A DNA stretch of 64,000 nucleotides, taken from Sphaerisporangium sp039871875. GTDB lineage: Bacteria; Actinomycetota; Actinomycetes; Streptosporangiales; Streptosporangiaceae. The DNA lies in the NCBI RefSeq assembly GCF_039871875.1, contig NZ_JBDPMD010000031.1:1-64000 (forward strand), given 5' to 3'. The translations under genes were made by a program, and so were the position numbers. The notes below the pieces were generated by a model that saw only the letters and a program-made list of their open reading frames with translations, searched no databases and had not been told where the DNA came from. Shown in pieces: positions 14,484 through 22,557 of this stretch (position 1 is the stretch's first letter; each line of letters opens with the position of its first letter).

Positions 14484-15050
14484 ATGGCCGTGAACGACGA
14501 CACCGCCTCCCCGGCCACGGGCTCCCCGGCCACGGGCTCCCCGGCCACGGGCTCCCCGGCCACGGGCTCCCCGGCCACGGGCTCCTCCACCACGGGCTCC
14601 TCCACCACGGGCTCCTCCACCACGGGGCTCAGCACCGTCGGCATGGTTTCCCGTCGCACCGGCCTGTCGGTGCACACCGTGAGGTTCTGGTCCGACAGCG
14701 GCCTGGTTCCGCCGAGCGGCTGGTCCGCCGGCGGGTACCGGCTGTACGACGCGGCGGCCGTCGCCCGGTTCGACCTGGTCCGCACCCTGCGGGACCTCGG
14801 CGTCGGCCTGGAGGACGTCAAGGAGATCCTCGCCGGGCGCGCCACGCCGGCCGAGGTCGCGGGCCTGCACGCCCGCGCCCTACCGGGCGCCGGGCGGCTC
14901 GCCGGGCTGCGGGAACGGCTGGAGCTGCTCGCCGACCCCCGCGTGGAGCGCTACTGGCTGCTGCTGGCGCTGCTCAACGGGCGGATCTCCTCCCCCACGG
15001 TCATCCCGGAGTTCCACTGGGTGATCGCGGCGCTGCGGGCGCACGGCTGA
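14484..15050 (+). CDS. MerR family regulator with tandem-repeat N-terminal tail
   Basis: A 188-residue regulator. The first 48 residues are a disordered tail of five SPATG and three SSTTG repeats; the winged HTH follows: STVGMVSRRTGLSVHTVRFWSDSGLVPP (about residues 49-76) and GYRLYDAAAVARFDLVRTLRDLGVGLEDVKEIL, with the usual MerR coiled helix after it. The C-terminal effector part is short, with no metal Cys. It directly follows the ribosomal protection gene, with a palindrome at the junction, and its last 50 bp overlap the 3' end of the convergent MocR gene. It may sense the same stress as the GTPase serves. Confidence 0.85.
   Translation: MAVNDDTASPATGSPATGSPATGSPATGSPATGSSTTGSSTTGSSTTGLSTVGMVSRRTGLSVHTVRFWSDSGLVPPSGWSAGGYRLYDAAAVARFDLVRTLRDLGVGLEDVKEILAGRATPAEVAGLHARALPGAGRLAGLRERLELLADPRVERYWLLLALLNGRISSPTVIPEFHWVIAALRAHG
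14508..14627 (+). repeat. Eight 15-bp tandem repeats coding SPATG/SSTTG
   Basis: Five copies of TCCCCGGCCACGGGC-type units (14508-14582, SPATG) followed by three TCCTCCACCACGGGC units (14583-14627, SSTTG). Units keep frame at any copy number, so slippage would change only tail length. Confidence 0.92.
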
Positions 15051-16533
15051 GCAGGGCGCGGCGGGCCGTGCCGAGGGTGGCGACGCCGGCGCCGATGTCG
15101 GTGGCGGTGCTGGCGGCGTAGCCGAGGACCAGGCCGGGCGGGCCGGGGCGCCGGCGGTGCCAGGACAGCGGCTGCGCCTTGACGCCGCGGGCCAGGGCCG
15201 CGGCGGCCAGCTCGGTGTCCGGCGGTCCGTCCGCGAAGGTGATCATCAGGTGGAGGCCGGCGGCGGCGCCGTGCACGGTGGCCTCCGGCAGGTGGGCACG
15301 GATCGCGGCGATCATCGCGTCGCGGCGCCGGTGGTGGCGCCGCCGCAGGAAACGGAGCTGGCGTTCCAACTGGCCGGACTCCATCAACTGGGCCAGCACC
15401 AGTTGCGGCAGCACCGCGTTGCCGAGGTCGGCGAATCGCTTGGCCTCGATCAGGGCGTCCCGGTACCGGGCCGGCGCCACCACCCAGCCGACCCGCAGCG
15501 CCGGGGCCAGCAGCTTGGACACGCTGCCGGCGTAGCAGACCCGCTCGGGCAGCACCGCCCGCAGCGCGGGGACCGGGGGCCGGTCGTAGCGGTGCTCGGC
15601 GTCGTAGTCGTCCTCCACGACCAGCCCGCCCCCGGAGGCCCACCGCATCAGCTCGCGACGCCGTTCCCCGCCGAGCACCACCCCGGTGGGGAACTGGTGC
15701 GCCGGGGTGAGCAGCACGGCGGGGGCGCCGCACGCGCGCAGTTCCTCCACCACGACGCCCTCGCCGTCCACGGGGACCGGCGGGGTGGCGAAGCCCGAGT
15801 GCCACAGGTGCTGGCGGGTGCCGAGCGAGCCGGGGTCCTCCACCGCGATCTCGGTGACGCCGTCCTCGCGCAGCGCCCGCGCCAGCAGCCCGAGTGCCTG
15901 CGCCACCCCGGCCACGACGAGCACCTCGCCGGGGTCCACCCGCACGCCCCGGGTGCGGGCCAGCCACACGGCCACCGCCCGCCGCAGCGCCGGGGCGCCG
16001 CGCGGGTCGCCGTAGCCGAGGTCGGAGGCCGACAACGACGCCAGCACCGCCCGCTCGGCGCGCAGCCACTCCGTGCGGGGGAACGCGGCGAGGTCGGGCA
16101 CGCCGGGTGACAGGTCGATGCGGGCCCGGGCCGCGCGCAGCGCGTCGAACACCCCCGCGTCCGGCTCGGTGCCGAACAGCGCGCCGGGCGGGGGTGCCGC
16201 GGGGACCGGGGCGGGCGGGGGCCCGGGGACGGTCAGCGGGGCGGCGACCACGATCGTGCCGCCCCGGCCGCGCCCGGCGACGTGGCCGTCCTCGGTGAGC
16301 CGCTGGTAGGCCTCGGTCACCACGCCCCGCGACACCCGCAGCTCCCCCGCCAGCACCCGGGACGCCGGGAGCCTGCTGCCCACCGGCAGGCGGCCGTCGC
16401 CGATGGCCCGCCGCAACTGCTCGGCCAGCCAGCCGGAACGGCCGCCGGCGGGGGCGTCGGCGATGTCGAGCTGCAGGAAATCGGAACCAGAGGTTATGGA
16501 CCGGTCGTCCAGGCGTGATTTGGCCCTGCTCAC
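15001..16533 (-). CDS. MocR family regulator: GntR HTH fused to PLP aminotransferase domain
   Basis: A 510-residue chimera. N-terminal GntR winged helix: WLAEQLRRAIGDGRLPVGSRLPASRVLAGELRVSRGVVTEAYQRLTEDGHVAGRG (about residues 28-82). The rest is a fold-type I aminotransferase: DLGYGDPRGAPALR, HQFPTGVVL, VVEDDYDAEHRYDRPP, and the Schiff-base lysine in YAGSVSKLLAPALRVGW. MocR proteins use bound PLP to sense amino acids or vitamin B6 (PdxR-like) or GABA. GTG start at 16533. Divergent from a B3/4-domain gene, a pairing seen elsewhere in actinobacteria. Its 3' end overlaps that of the merR gene by 50 bp. Confidence 0.88.
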   Translation of the reverse strand: MSRAKSRLDDRSITSGSDFLQLDIADAPAGGRSGWLAEQLRRAIGDGRLPVGSRLPASRVLAGELRVSRGVVTEAYQRLTEDGHVAGRGRGGTIVVAAPLTVPGPPPAPVPAAPPPGALFGTEPDAGVFDALRAARARIDLSPGVPDLAAFPRTEWLRAERAVLASLSASDLGYGDPRGAPALRRAVAVWLARTRGVRVDPGEVLVVAGVAQALGLLARALREDGVTEIAVEDPGSLGTRQHLWHSGFATPPVPVDGEGVVVEELRACGAPAVLLTPAHQFPTGVVLGGERRRELMRWASGGGLVVEDDYDAEHRYDRPPVPALRAVLPERVCYAGSVSKLLAPALRVGWVVAPARYRDALIEAKRFADLGNAVLPQLVLAQLMESGQLERQLRFLRRRHHRRRDAMIAAIRAHLPEATVHGAAAGLHLMITFADGPPDTELAAAALARGVKAQPLSWHRRRPGPPGLVLGYAASTATDIGAGVATLGTARRALLSRAPAAPRSPSGTPG

Positions 16534-16591
16534 CAGGCCATTGTGCCAGCAGAGTAGGTGCGTCGACATCGCCGACCCAGGGACGGGCCCT

Positions 16592-17293
16592 ATGACGTAC
16601 ATCCAGCACGCGGCGGACATCTGGTCCGCCCATCCCGATCTGGTCGCCGGGGTGGTGGTCGCCACCGGGATCACCCCGGACGGCGACACCGGCGCCGATG
16701 TGGAGGAGTTCTCCGCCCTCGCGCGGGCCCGGCTGGCGGCGGCCCCGGAGGCCGAGTTCCCCGAGATCCAGGCCTGGCGCCGCGCCTTCTCCCGCATGGG
16801 ACTCAAGCCCACCCAGTACCGCTGCGCCTCCGAGGCCCTGCTGCGGCGCCTGCGCAAGGAGGGCGCCCTGCCGCGGATCCACCCGCTGATCGACCTGTGC
16901 AACGCGATCTCCACGGCCTTCGCGATCCCGGTGGCCGCGCTGGACACCACCCGCGTCTCCAAGGGCCTGGACGTGCGGCCCGCGCACGGCGACGAGACCT
17001 ACCACACCCTGTCCGGCCAGGCGGAGCACCCCGACCCCGGGGAAGTGATCTTCGCCGACGCCGCCGGCCATGCCCACGCCCGCCGCTGGACCAACCGCCA
17101 GAGCGGCCACTCGGCGGTCAGGGACACCACCGCCTCCGTGTTGATCGTCATGGAGGCGATGCACGGATCGGCCGCCGAGGACGTGCCGAGGCTGATGGAC
17201 GCCCTCGCCTCCCGGCTGAGCCGCACGTGGGGCGGCACCCCGTCCACCGCGCTGCTGACCGCCGCCGTCCCCCGCGCGGAGTTCTCCGTGTGA
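16592..17293 (+). CDS. B3/4 domain-containing protein
   Basis: A 233-residue single-domain protein like the B3/B4 editing domain of phenylalanyl-tRNA synthetase beta chain. Landmarks: FPEIQAWRRAFSRMGLKPTQYRCASEALLRRLRKEG (about 63-98) and HPLIDLCNAISTAFAIPVAALDTTRV. Free-standing B3/4 proteins may clear mischarged tRNA or bind amino acids; function not proven. ATG at 16592. Divergent from the mocR gene across 58 bp, so it is the most likely target of that regulator. Confidence 0.87.
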   Translation: MTYIQHAADIWSAHPDLVAGVVVATGITPDGDTGADVEEFSALARARLAAAPEAEFPEIQAWRRAFSRMGLKPTQYRCASEALLRRLRKEGALPRIHPLIDLCNAISTAFAIPVAALDTTRVSKGLDVRPAHGDETYHTLSGQAEHPDPGEVIFADAAGHAHARRWTNRQSGHSAVRDTTASVLIVMEAMHGSAAEDVPRLMDALASRLSRTWGGTPSTALLTAAVPRAEFSV

Positions 17294-17332
17294 GCCCCTC
17301 CACGGAGGTGGTGAGCATGGCGCACGCCGCCA

Positions 17333-17349
17333 CGCCCCCACGGGGGGCG
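17333..17349. terminator. GC hairpin downstream of B3/4 gene
   Basis: CGCCCCC-ACG-GGGGGCG, a 7-bp perfect stem 39 bp after the stop at 17293, in a non-coding stretch. No U-tract. Confidence 0.45.
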
Positions 17350-17406
17350 GGCTGTCGCCGGTGCGGGCCGTGGGGAGGGGGCGGTTGACGGGCTCCACGG
17401 ATGTAC

Positions 17407-17434
17407 CTTAACGTCAAGCATTCCAATTTTTGGA
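17407..17434. promoter_or_regulatory. AT-rich promoter region with two palindromes
   Basis: CTTAACGTCAAG (17407-17418) and TCCAA-TTT-TTGGA (17422-17434) lie in the only AT-rich stretch between the B3/4 gene and the NmrA-like operon, just before the Shine-Dalgarno TGAGGAT. The reverse complement of the first (CTTGACGTTAAGGT) differs in one base from the core of the palindrome at 24522-24555. Likely operators for the downstream operon; the MarR protein at 18543 is a candidate ligand. Confidence 0.5.
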
Positions 17435-17449
17435 GTAATTGAGGATGTC

Positions 17450-17650
17450 ATGACGCGAACATCACCACCTGTGATCATCATCGGTCCGGACGGCAGCCGG
17501 GCCCCGGCGGCCCCCCTGCCCGCGAAGTCGTCCGCCGTGTCCGCGGCGACCAGGGCCACGACCCCGGCGGCCGGACGCCGGTGGCAGAAGCCCACGGAAG
17601 ACACCAGAGGGCACGGCCGGGTGCCCGCCGTCCACGAGGAGCGCCGATGA
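17450..17650 (+). CDS. Small hypothetical protein coupled to NmrA-like reductase
   Basis: Sixty-six codons, MTRTSPPVIIIGPDGSRAPA then an Ala/Pro/Thr/Arg-rich body without a known domain. Support for translation: an AT-rich promoter, TGAGGAT 6 bp before the ATG, and a 4-bp ATGA overlap with the reductase gene, which has no good Shine-Dalgarno of its own. It may serve mainly to bring ribosomes to the reductase start. No family recognised. Confidence 0.45.
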   Translation: MTRTSPPVIIIGPDGSRAPAAPLPAKSSAVSAATRATTPAAGRRWQKPTEDTRGHGRVPAVHEERR

Positions 17651-18483
17651 TCTTGGTGACCGGAGCGACCGGAAGCGTCGGGCGGCACGTGGTCGCCGGG
17701 CTGCTCACCCAGGGCGAGCGGGTGCGCGCGCTGACCCGCGACCCCGGGCGGGCTTCCATCCCCGGGCAGGCCGAGATCGTCCGCGGCGACCTCGGCGCAC
17801 CGGACGAGCTGGGTGACGCGCTGCGCGGGGTGCACGCCGTCTACCTGATGGCGATGGGCGGCGCCCCGCGGCGGTTCGCCGAGCTCGCCGAGCGCTGCGG
17901 CGTGCGGCGCGTCGTCGTGCTGTCCACCAGCGACGTGCTCGACAACGTCGAACGCCAGCCGGACGCGGTCGCCGAGCTGCACGGGGCGTTCGAGCACGCC
18001 GTGGCCCGCACCGGCATGGAGTGGACGTTCCTGCGCCCCAACGAGTTCGCCGGCAACAGCCTGCACTGGGCGCCGCAGATCATGGCAGGCGACGTGGTAC
18101 GCGCCCCCTACCCGCTGGCCCGCACCGTACCGATCCACGAGCGGGACATCGCCGCGGTCGCGGTCCGCGCGCTCACCGAGGACGGCCATCACGGCGCCAA
18201 GTACGCCCTGACCGGCCCGCAGCTCATCACCCACGCCGACCAGCTGGACCTGATCGGCGCCGCGATCGGGCGCACCCTGCGCATGGAGGAGATCTCCGCA
18301 GGCGAGGCCCGCGAGCAGATGACCCGGTACGCGCCCCCCGCGATCGTCGACGCCGTGCTCGGGCAGCTCGCCGCCGCGGTGCACCACCCACCGGCGCCGA
18401 CCGGCACCGTCGAGCAGGTCACCGGCCGCCCGCCGTACTCCTTCGCGGAGTGGGCCCGCGAGCACGCCGCCGACTTCCGGTAG
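17647..18483 (+). CDS. NmrA-like NAD(P)H-binding atypical short-chain reductase
   Basis: A 278-residue extended SDR: ILVTGATGSVGRHVV (residues 2-16) is the GxxGxxG dinucleotide site, LTRDPGRAS recognises the ribose/2'-phosphate, and VVVLSTSDVLDN, EWTFLRPNEFAGN are the usual central segments. The catalytic Tyr-Lys pair is not evident, as in NmrA/quinone-reductase-like proteins that sense redox state or reduce quinones. Overlaps the preceding small ORF by 4 bp. Followed by marR 59 bp downstream. Confidence 0.87.
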   Translation: MILVTGATGSVGRHVVAGLLTQGERVRALTRDPGRASIPGQAEIVRGDLGAPDELGDALRGVHAVYLMAMGGAPRRFAELAERCGVRRVVVLSTSDVLDNVERQPDAVAELHGAFEHAVARTGMEWTFLRPNEFAGNSLHWAPQIMAGDVVRAPYPLARTVPIHERDIAAVAVRALTEDGHHGAKYALTGPQLITHADQLDLIGAAIGRTLRMEEISAGEAREQMTRYAPPAIVDAVLGQLAAAVHHPPAPTGTVEQVTGRPPYSFAEWAREHAADFR

Positions 18484-18542
18484 CCCACCGGCTACGCTGG
18501 CCCCCGGCCTCACCTGTCGAGTGACGAATCCCGGGGGTTGGC

Positions 18543-19025
18543 GTGTCCGGCGACACCAGGCAAGACGGTACGAAACAGCACTTGATCGACGAGCTCATGC
18601 GGGCCCTCACCGATCTGCAGACCGCCTCCGACCAGGTCGACCACGCCGCCGGCACCGCGCTGGGCCTCAACCGGACCGACGCCCGCTGCCTGTCGTGCCT
18701 CGTCACCCGCGGCCCGATGCCGGCGGGCGACCTGGCCGTCGCGGCCGGCATCGCCCCCACCGCGCTCACCTTCGCCGTCGACCGGCTCACCCAGGCCGGT
18801 CACGCGGAACGGCGGCGCGATCCCGCCGACCGCAGACGGGTGCTCATCGCCGCCAGCGACAAGGCGCTGCGCCTGGCGGAACAGATGTGGAGCGAGACCG
18901 TCGCCGAGACCCAGCACCAGCTTTCGGAGTACTCCCCCGAGGAGCTGGAGTTGCTGACCGGCTTCGTCACCGGCCAGATCGAACTGCAGCGACGCCAGGC
19001 ACGGCGGATCACCAAGGACGCCTGA
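18543..19025 (+). CDS. MarR family transcriptional regulator
   Basis: A 160-residue winged-helix regulator: LGLNRTDARCLSCLVTRGPMPAGDLAVAAGIAPTALTFAVDRLTQAGHAERRRDPADRRRVLIAAS (about 42-105), with the wing at DPADRRR. GTG start. Same strand as the NmrA-like gene and a plausible controller of it (MarR proteins often regulate quinone or phenolic stress reductases). The gene ends 112 bp before the HAD gene. Confidence 0.9.
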   Translation: MSGDTRQDGTKQHLIDELMRALTDLQTASDQVDHAAGTALGLNRTDARCLSCLVTRGPMPAGDLAVAAGIAPTALTFAVDRLTQAGHAERRRDPADRRRVLIAASDKALRLAEQMWSETVAETQHQLSEYSPEELELLTGFVTGQIELQRRQARRITKDA

Positions 19026-19137
19026 GCGCGCCGAGCCCCGCCTGGTGGGACACTCCAGGGCCATGACCAGGGGTTTCGTGTGCGGGCGGAGGGCGGGGGA
19101 GGTAACGTCTCCAGCATCGGGGGATGGAGGTCCTGTC

Positions 19138-19893
19138 ATGCCCGTCATCGACCTCACACAGATCAGTGCCGTCGTTTTCGACACCGACGGCGTCGTCACC
19201 GACACCGCTCGTGTGCACGCGGCGGCCTGGAAGCGGGTGTTCGACGCCTTCCTGCGCAGCCGCCCGGGGCCGTTGGAGCCGTTCGACGTCCGCCGCGACT
19301 ACCTCACCCACGTCGACGGGCGGCCCCGGCAGGACGCCGTGCGGGCCTTCCTCGGTTCCCGGGGCCTGGCCCTGCCGGAGGGCACGCCCGGCGACCCGGC
19401 CGGCGCGCCCACTGTGCACGGGCTGGCCAGGGCCGAGGACCTGCTGTTCCTGGAGCAGGCCGGGCGGCACGGCGTGGCCGCGTTCCCCGAGACCGTGGCG
19501 CTGCTGCGCGACCTGCGGCGCCGCGGCTGCCGCACCGCCGTGGTGTCGGGCAGCGGGAGCTCCCGCGCGGTGGTGGCCGCCGCCGGGGTGCTGCACCTGT
19601 TCGACACGCTGGTGGACGGCGAGGACGCCGCACGCCTCGGCCTGCCCGGCCTGCCCGACCCCGCGTTGCTGCTGGAGGCCACCCGCCGCCTCGACGTCCC
19701 GCCGAGCGCCGCCGCGCTGGTGGAGGACGCCACCCCCGGCGTCGCCGCGGGCAGGCGCGGCGGGTTCGCCCTGGTCGTCGGCGTGGACCACGGCGGCCGC
19801 GCCGCCCGTCTCACCGACTCGGGCGCCCACGCGGTGATCACCGGCCTCGGCGAACTGACGATCAGAGGGAAAGTGCGGGTCGGCACCCGCTGA
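19138..19893 (+). CDS. HAD-superfamily hydrolase, beta-phosphoglucomutase-like
   Basis: A 251-residue HAD enzyme. Motif I is VVFDTDGVVTDTARVHAAAWKRVFD (nucleophile Asp and acid/base Asp, residues about 13-15), with the alpha-helical cap beginning thereafter; motif II is TAVVSGSGSS, motif III/IV ALVEDATPGVAAGRRGGF. The FDTDGVVTDTA start and RQDAVRAFLGSRG substrate region match beta-phosphoglucomutase or trehalose-linked HAD phosphatases of actinobacteria. ATG at 19138 with GGAGG spaced 7 bp. Confidence 0.87.
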   Translation: MPVIDLTQISAVVFDTDGVVTDTARVHAAAWKRVFDAFLRSRPGPLEPFDVRRDYLTHVDGRPRQDAVRAFLGSRGLALPEGTPGDPAGAPTVHGLARAEDLLFLEQAGRHGVAAFPETVALLRDLRRRGCRTAVVSGSGSSRAVVAAAGVLHLFDTLVDGEDAARLGLPGLPDPALLLEATRRLDVPPSAAALVEDATPGVAAGRRGGFALVVGVDHGGRAARLTDSGAHAVITGLGELTIRGKVRVGTR

Positions 19894-19946
19894 CCGGGAG
19901 GGGGTGCCCGGCCGTGAGGGTCGCCGGAGTGGACGGGGGGGATCCG

Positions 19947-20609
19947 ATGGCACGCGAGCGCGGGTCGCCCGGGGATCTCGGGCGGCGCATCGCCTATCAG
20001 CGCAGGAGCCTCGGGCTGACCAGGGCGCAGCTCGCCGCGCGGGCCGGGATGGCGCCGGGGTTCGTCACGTACCTGGAGGAGCACGCCGCCCCGCTCAGCG
20101 AGGGCTCGCTGCTGCGCCTGGCGGCCGCGTTGCACACCACGGCCGACGAGCTGCTCGGCGGCGGGCTGGACCGGCCGCCGGGGCAGGGACGCCCGCCGCG
20201 GCGGCCCGAGACGCGGGAGCTCACACCGCCGGAGTGCCTGCGGCTGATCTCCTCCGGCGGTGTCGGGCGGGTCGCGTTCGGCGCGGCGGGGGCCCCGGCC
20301 GTGATGCCGGTCAACTTCATGACCCGCCACGGCACGATCGTCTTCCGTGTCGCCGAGGACGGCCTGCTGCACCGGGTGCTGCGCGGCGCGCCGCCGGACC
20401 ACCCGGCCGAGATCAGCTTCGAGGTCGACCACGTCGACGAGGCCGGCCGCAGCGGCTGGAGCGTGCTCGTGCAGGGGCCCGCCCGCCGCCTGCCCCCGGG
20501 CGAGACCACGCCGGCCCCCGGCGTCGAACCCTGGGTCGGCGGCGAACGCGACGTCTACGTCGAGATCACGCCCCGGTCCGTCACCGGCCGCCGGGTGCAC
20601 GGCTTCTGA
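19947..20609 (+). CDS. XRE HTH fused to pyridoxamine 5'-phosphate oxidase-like domain
   Basis: A 220-residue fusion. Residues about 10-70: LGRRIAYQRRSLGLTRAQLAARAGMAPGFVTYLEEHAAPLSEGSLLRLAAALHT, a Cro/C1 HTH. From about 88: PECLRLISSGGVGRVAFGAAGAPAVMPVNF then GTIVFRV and EISFEVDHVDEAGRSGWSVLVQGPARRL, a PNPOx-like split-barrel flavin fold (FMN or F420 type). This fusion is widespread in streptosporangia and streptomycetes and is probably a flavin-sensing regulator. The ATG at 19947 is used; an upstream GTG at 19914 is possible. Confidence 0.85.
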   Translation: MARERGSPGDLGRRIAYQRRSLGLTRAQLAARAGMAPGFVTYLEEHAAPLSEGSLLRLAAALHTTADELLGGGLDRPPGQGRPPRRPETRELTPPECLRLISSGGVGRVAFGAAGAPAVMPVNFMTRHGTIVFRVAEDGLLHRVLRGAPPDHPAEISFEVDHVDEAGRSGWSVLVQGPARRLPPGETTPAPGVEPWVGGERDVYVEITPRSVTGRRVHGF

Positions 20610-20633
20610 CCCGGCCCGCCGGTGGCCGGGGTC
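20608..20633. terminator. Hairpin between convergent genes
   Basis: GACCCGGCC (20608-20616) pairs with GGCCGGGGTC (20624-20633) with a one-base bulge, spanning the stops of the HTH/PNPOx gene (20609) and the convergent methyltransferase (20632). Confidence 0.5.
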
Positions 20634-21234
20634 ACCGTGCGCGCCGGGCCCGCAGCACCGTGTCGTGGCGGTGGTGGGTGCCCGGCGGCGCGGGGGCGGT
20701 CCGCGGGCGGGTCTCGTCCACCAGGACGGTCCAGTCGCCGCCGAGGAGCCCGGCGATGCCGGCGGGATGGTGGTAGTCGCCGGGGTCGAAGCCGTGGTCG
20801 TGGCCCGGCGGCAGGTCGGCGGGGTCGTGACCGGCGACGAGCAGGGTCCCTCCCGGGGCGACGGCGGCGAGCAGGCCGAGGAGCGCGGTGTCTCCCGGCT
20901 GCCGCGGAAGCGGGAAGTACTGGACGGACACCAGGTCGAACTCACCGGCCGGCGGTGGCGTGGCGAGCAGGTCGGCGTGGGTCCATGTCACGCGGCCGGC
21001 GACGTCCGCGCCCGCACGGGCGGCGCGGCGCAGCGCGACCCGGGAGATGTCGGCCGCGGTGACGCGCCATCCGCGCCGGGCCAGCCACAGCGCGTCGGCG
21101 CCCTCACCGCAGCCCACGTCGAGCGCACGCCCCGGCGGCAGGCCGGTGACCTCGGTGACCAGCACCCCGTTGGGTGCGCCGCTGAAAAGCTGGTCGCGGC
21201 TGCCGTACATGTCGTCCCAGTACTGTGCGTCCAT
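20632..21234 (-). CDS. Class I SAM-dependent methyltransferase (TehB-like)
   Basis: A 200-residue methyltransferase starting YWDDMYGSRDQLFSGAPNGVLVTEV, a hallmark of the TehB/thiopurine-type methyltransferase group. Motif I is ALDVGCGEGADALWLARRGW (residues about 37-56), post-I acidic AADIS, and motif IV FDLVSVQYFPLPR. TehB relatives detoxify tellurite or other anions by methylation; the substrate here is open. ATG at 21234 selected because the family starts there. Separated by about 110 bp from the FAD oxidoreductase gene upstream on the same strand. Confidence 0.85.
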   Translation of the reverse strand: MDAQYWDDMYGSRDQLFSGAPNGVLVTEVTGLPPGRALDVGCGEGADALWLARRGWRVTAADISRVALRRAARAGADVAGRVTWTHADLLATPPPAGEFDLVSVQYFPLPRQPGDTALLGLLAAVAPGGTLLVAGHDPADLPPGHDHGFDPGDYHHPAGIAGLLGGDWTVLVDETRPRTAPAPPGTHHRHDTVLRARRAR

Positions 21235-21345
21235 CGTCCTCGCCTCGGGTGGGGCCGGGTCGGTCAGGGCACCACCCTGTCCCCGCCGGCGGGGGCCCGG
21301 CAAAATTTCTTGCCGGAACCGCAACACCGGCGGGGTTCCCGGGGG

Positions 21346-22479
21346 TCACAGGTAGCCGGGGATGGAAGGGTGGCGCATCCCGTAGACGGTGCCCCTGACG
21401 ATCGCCTCCTTGTAGCGGGCGGCGGCGCGGCCGGTCAGCGCGGCGCGGCGCGGGGTGTCGTCGCTGCGGACGAACTGGACGATGCCGTCGTCGCGCCCCA
21501 GGCTGACGCACTGGTTGAAGTAGCGGAAGCGCAGGGGGCGCGGCTCGCGGCCCGCCAGGCGGGCGGCGATGGCGCGGGCGGCCTGCTGGGCGGAGGGGAT
21601 GCCGGTGGCGCACGCCATGCGGAGGTCCTTGCCGTCCTCGGTGCGCAGGGCGGCCGCGTCGCCGACGGCGAGGATGTCAAGGTGGGAGACCGAGCGCAGC
21701 GTCCGGTCCACGATCACCCGGCCGTGGTCGTCCACGGCGAGGCCGGCCTCCCGGGCCAGGCCGGGCACCGCGAAGCCGGCCGCCCAGACGACGGTGCCGG
21801 CGCCGACGTGCTCCCCGCCGTCCAGCACCAGACCGTCGGCGCGGACCTCGGCCACCCGGGCGCCCTCGCGCACCTCGACGCCGAGGCGGGCGAACGTGGC
21901 GCGCAGGTGCCGGCGGGCACGCTCGGACAGGCCGGGCCCTGGCACGCCCTCGGTGACCAGGCGGACCTTCAGGCCCGGGTACGCCTCGGCCAGTTCGGCG
22001 GCCGCCTCGATGCCGGTCAGGCCGCCGCCGACGACGGCGAGCACGCCCCCGGAGGCGCTCGCCGTCAGGTGGTCGCGCAGCCGGGCGGCGTCCGCGGGGA
22101 CGGCGACCGTCCAGGCGTGCTCGGCCGCCCCCGGCACCGACTCCAGGTCCGCGCGGCTGCCGAGGGCGTACACGAGCGTGTCGTAGCCGAGGTCGCGCCC
22201 GGCGCGGCCGAGCCGCACGGTGCCGGCCACGGCGTCGACGGCGGTGACCCGGTCGACCACGAGCTCGATGCGCGGCTCGACGAGCAGGTCCGCGAGCGGC
22301 AGATCGCGAAGGACCTGCCCGGCGGCGAGCTGGTGCAGGCGCACCCGTTCCGCGAACCGGTCGCTCTCGTTGACCAGCGTCACGCGCGCGTCGGTGAGCC
22401 TGGCCGTGAGCCTGGCCGTGAGGTTGGCGGCGATGACCCCCGAGTAGCCCGCGCCGATGACCACGATGTGATGCGTCAT
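21346..22479 (-). CDS. NDH-2-like FAD-dependent oxidoreductase (paralogue beside second sigJ)
   Basis: A 377-residue flavoprotein: IVVIGAGYSGVIAANLTARL (residues 5-24) binds FAD, GVLAVVGGGLTGIEAAAELAEAYP (about 150-173) binds NAD(P)H, and ILAVGDAAALRT closes the FAD site. No active CxxC. Paralogue of the protein at 7974-9215 with the same HQLAAGQ and GYDTLVYALGSR segments. The repeat LTARLTARLT near residue 20 reflects a small in-frame duplication. AGGAGAC precedes the ATG. It lies downstream of sigJ (78 bp) with a possible ECF41-type promoter in the gap. Confidence 0.88.
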   Translation of the reverse strand: MTHHIVVIGAGYSGVIAANLTARLTARLTDARVTLVNESDRFAERVRLHQLAAGQVLRDLPLADLLVEPRIELVVDRVTAVDAVAGTVRLGRAGRDLGYDTLVYALGSRADLESVPGAAEHAWTVAVPADAARLRDHLTASASGGVLAVVGGGLTGIEAAAELAEAYPGLKVRLVTEGVPGPGLSERARRHLRATFARLGVEVREGARVAEVRADGLVLDGGEHVGAGTVVWAAGFAVPGLAREAGLAVDDHGRVIVDRTLRSVSHLDILAVGDAAALRTEDGKDLRMACATGIPSAQQAARAIAARLAGREPRPLRFRYFNQCVSLGRDDGIVQFVRSDDTPRRAALTGRAAARYKEAIVRGTVYGMRHPSIPGYL

Positions 22480-22510
22480 TTCCTGTCTCCTTTTCGTGTC
22501 CCGACCGGTA

Positions 22511-22537
22511 GACCGGAGGCGGACGCGATCCGTGACA
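22511..22537 (-). promoter_or_regulatory. Weak ECF41/SigJ-type promoter before FAD oxidoreductase
   Basis: On the minus strand TGTCACG (22537-22531), 16-bp spacer, GGTC (22514-22511); the -10 has one mismatch to CGTC. Position, between sigJ and its oxidoreductase, mirrors the first locus. Confidence 0.5.
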
Positions 22538-22557
22538 GGAGCCGCTTGTGCAAAGCG

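Noticed and set aside
14508..14627. The 15-bp repeats as a possible CRISPR or protein-binding iteron array
   Set aside because: Units are contiguous without spacers and keep reading frame in a MerR coding start; they are coding tandem repeats.
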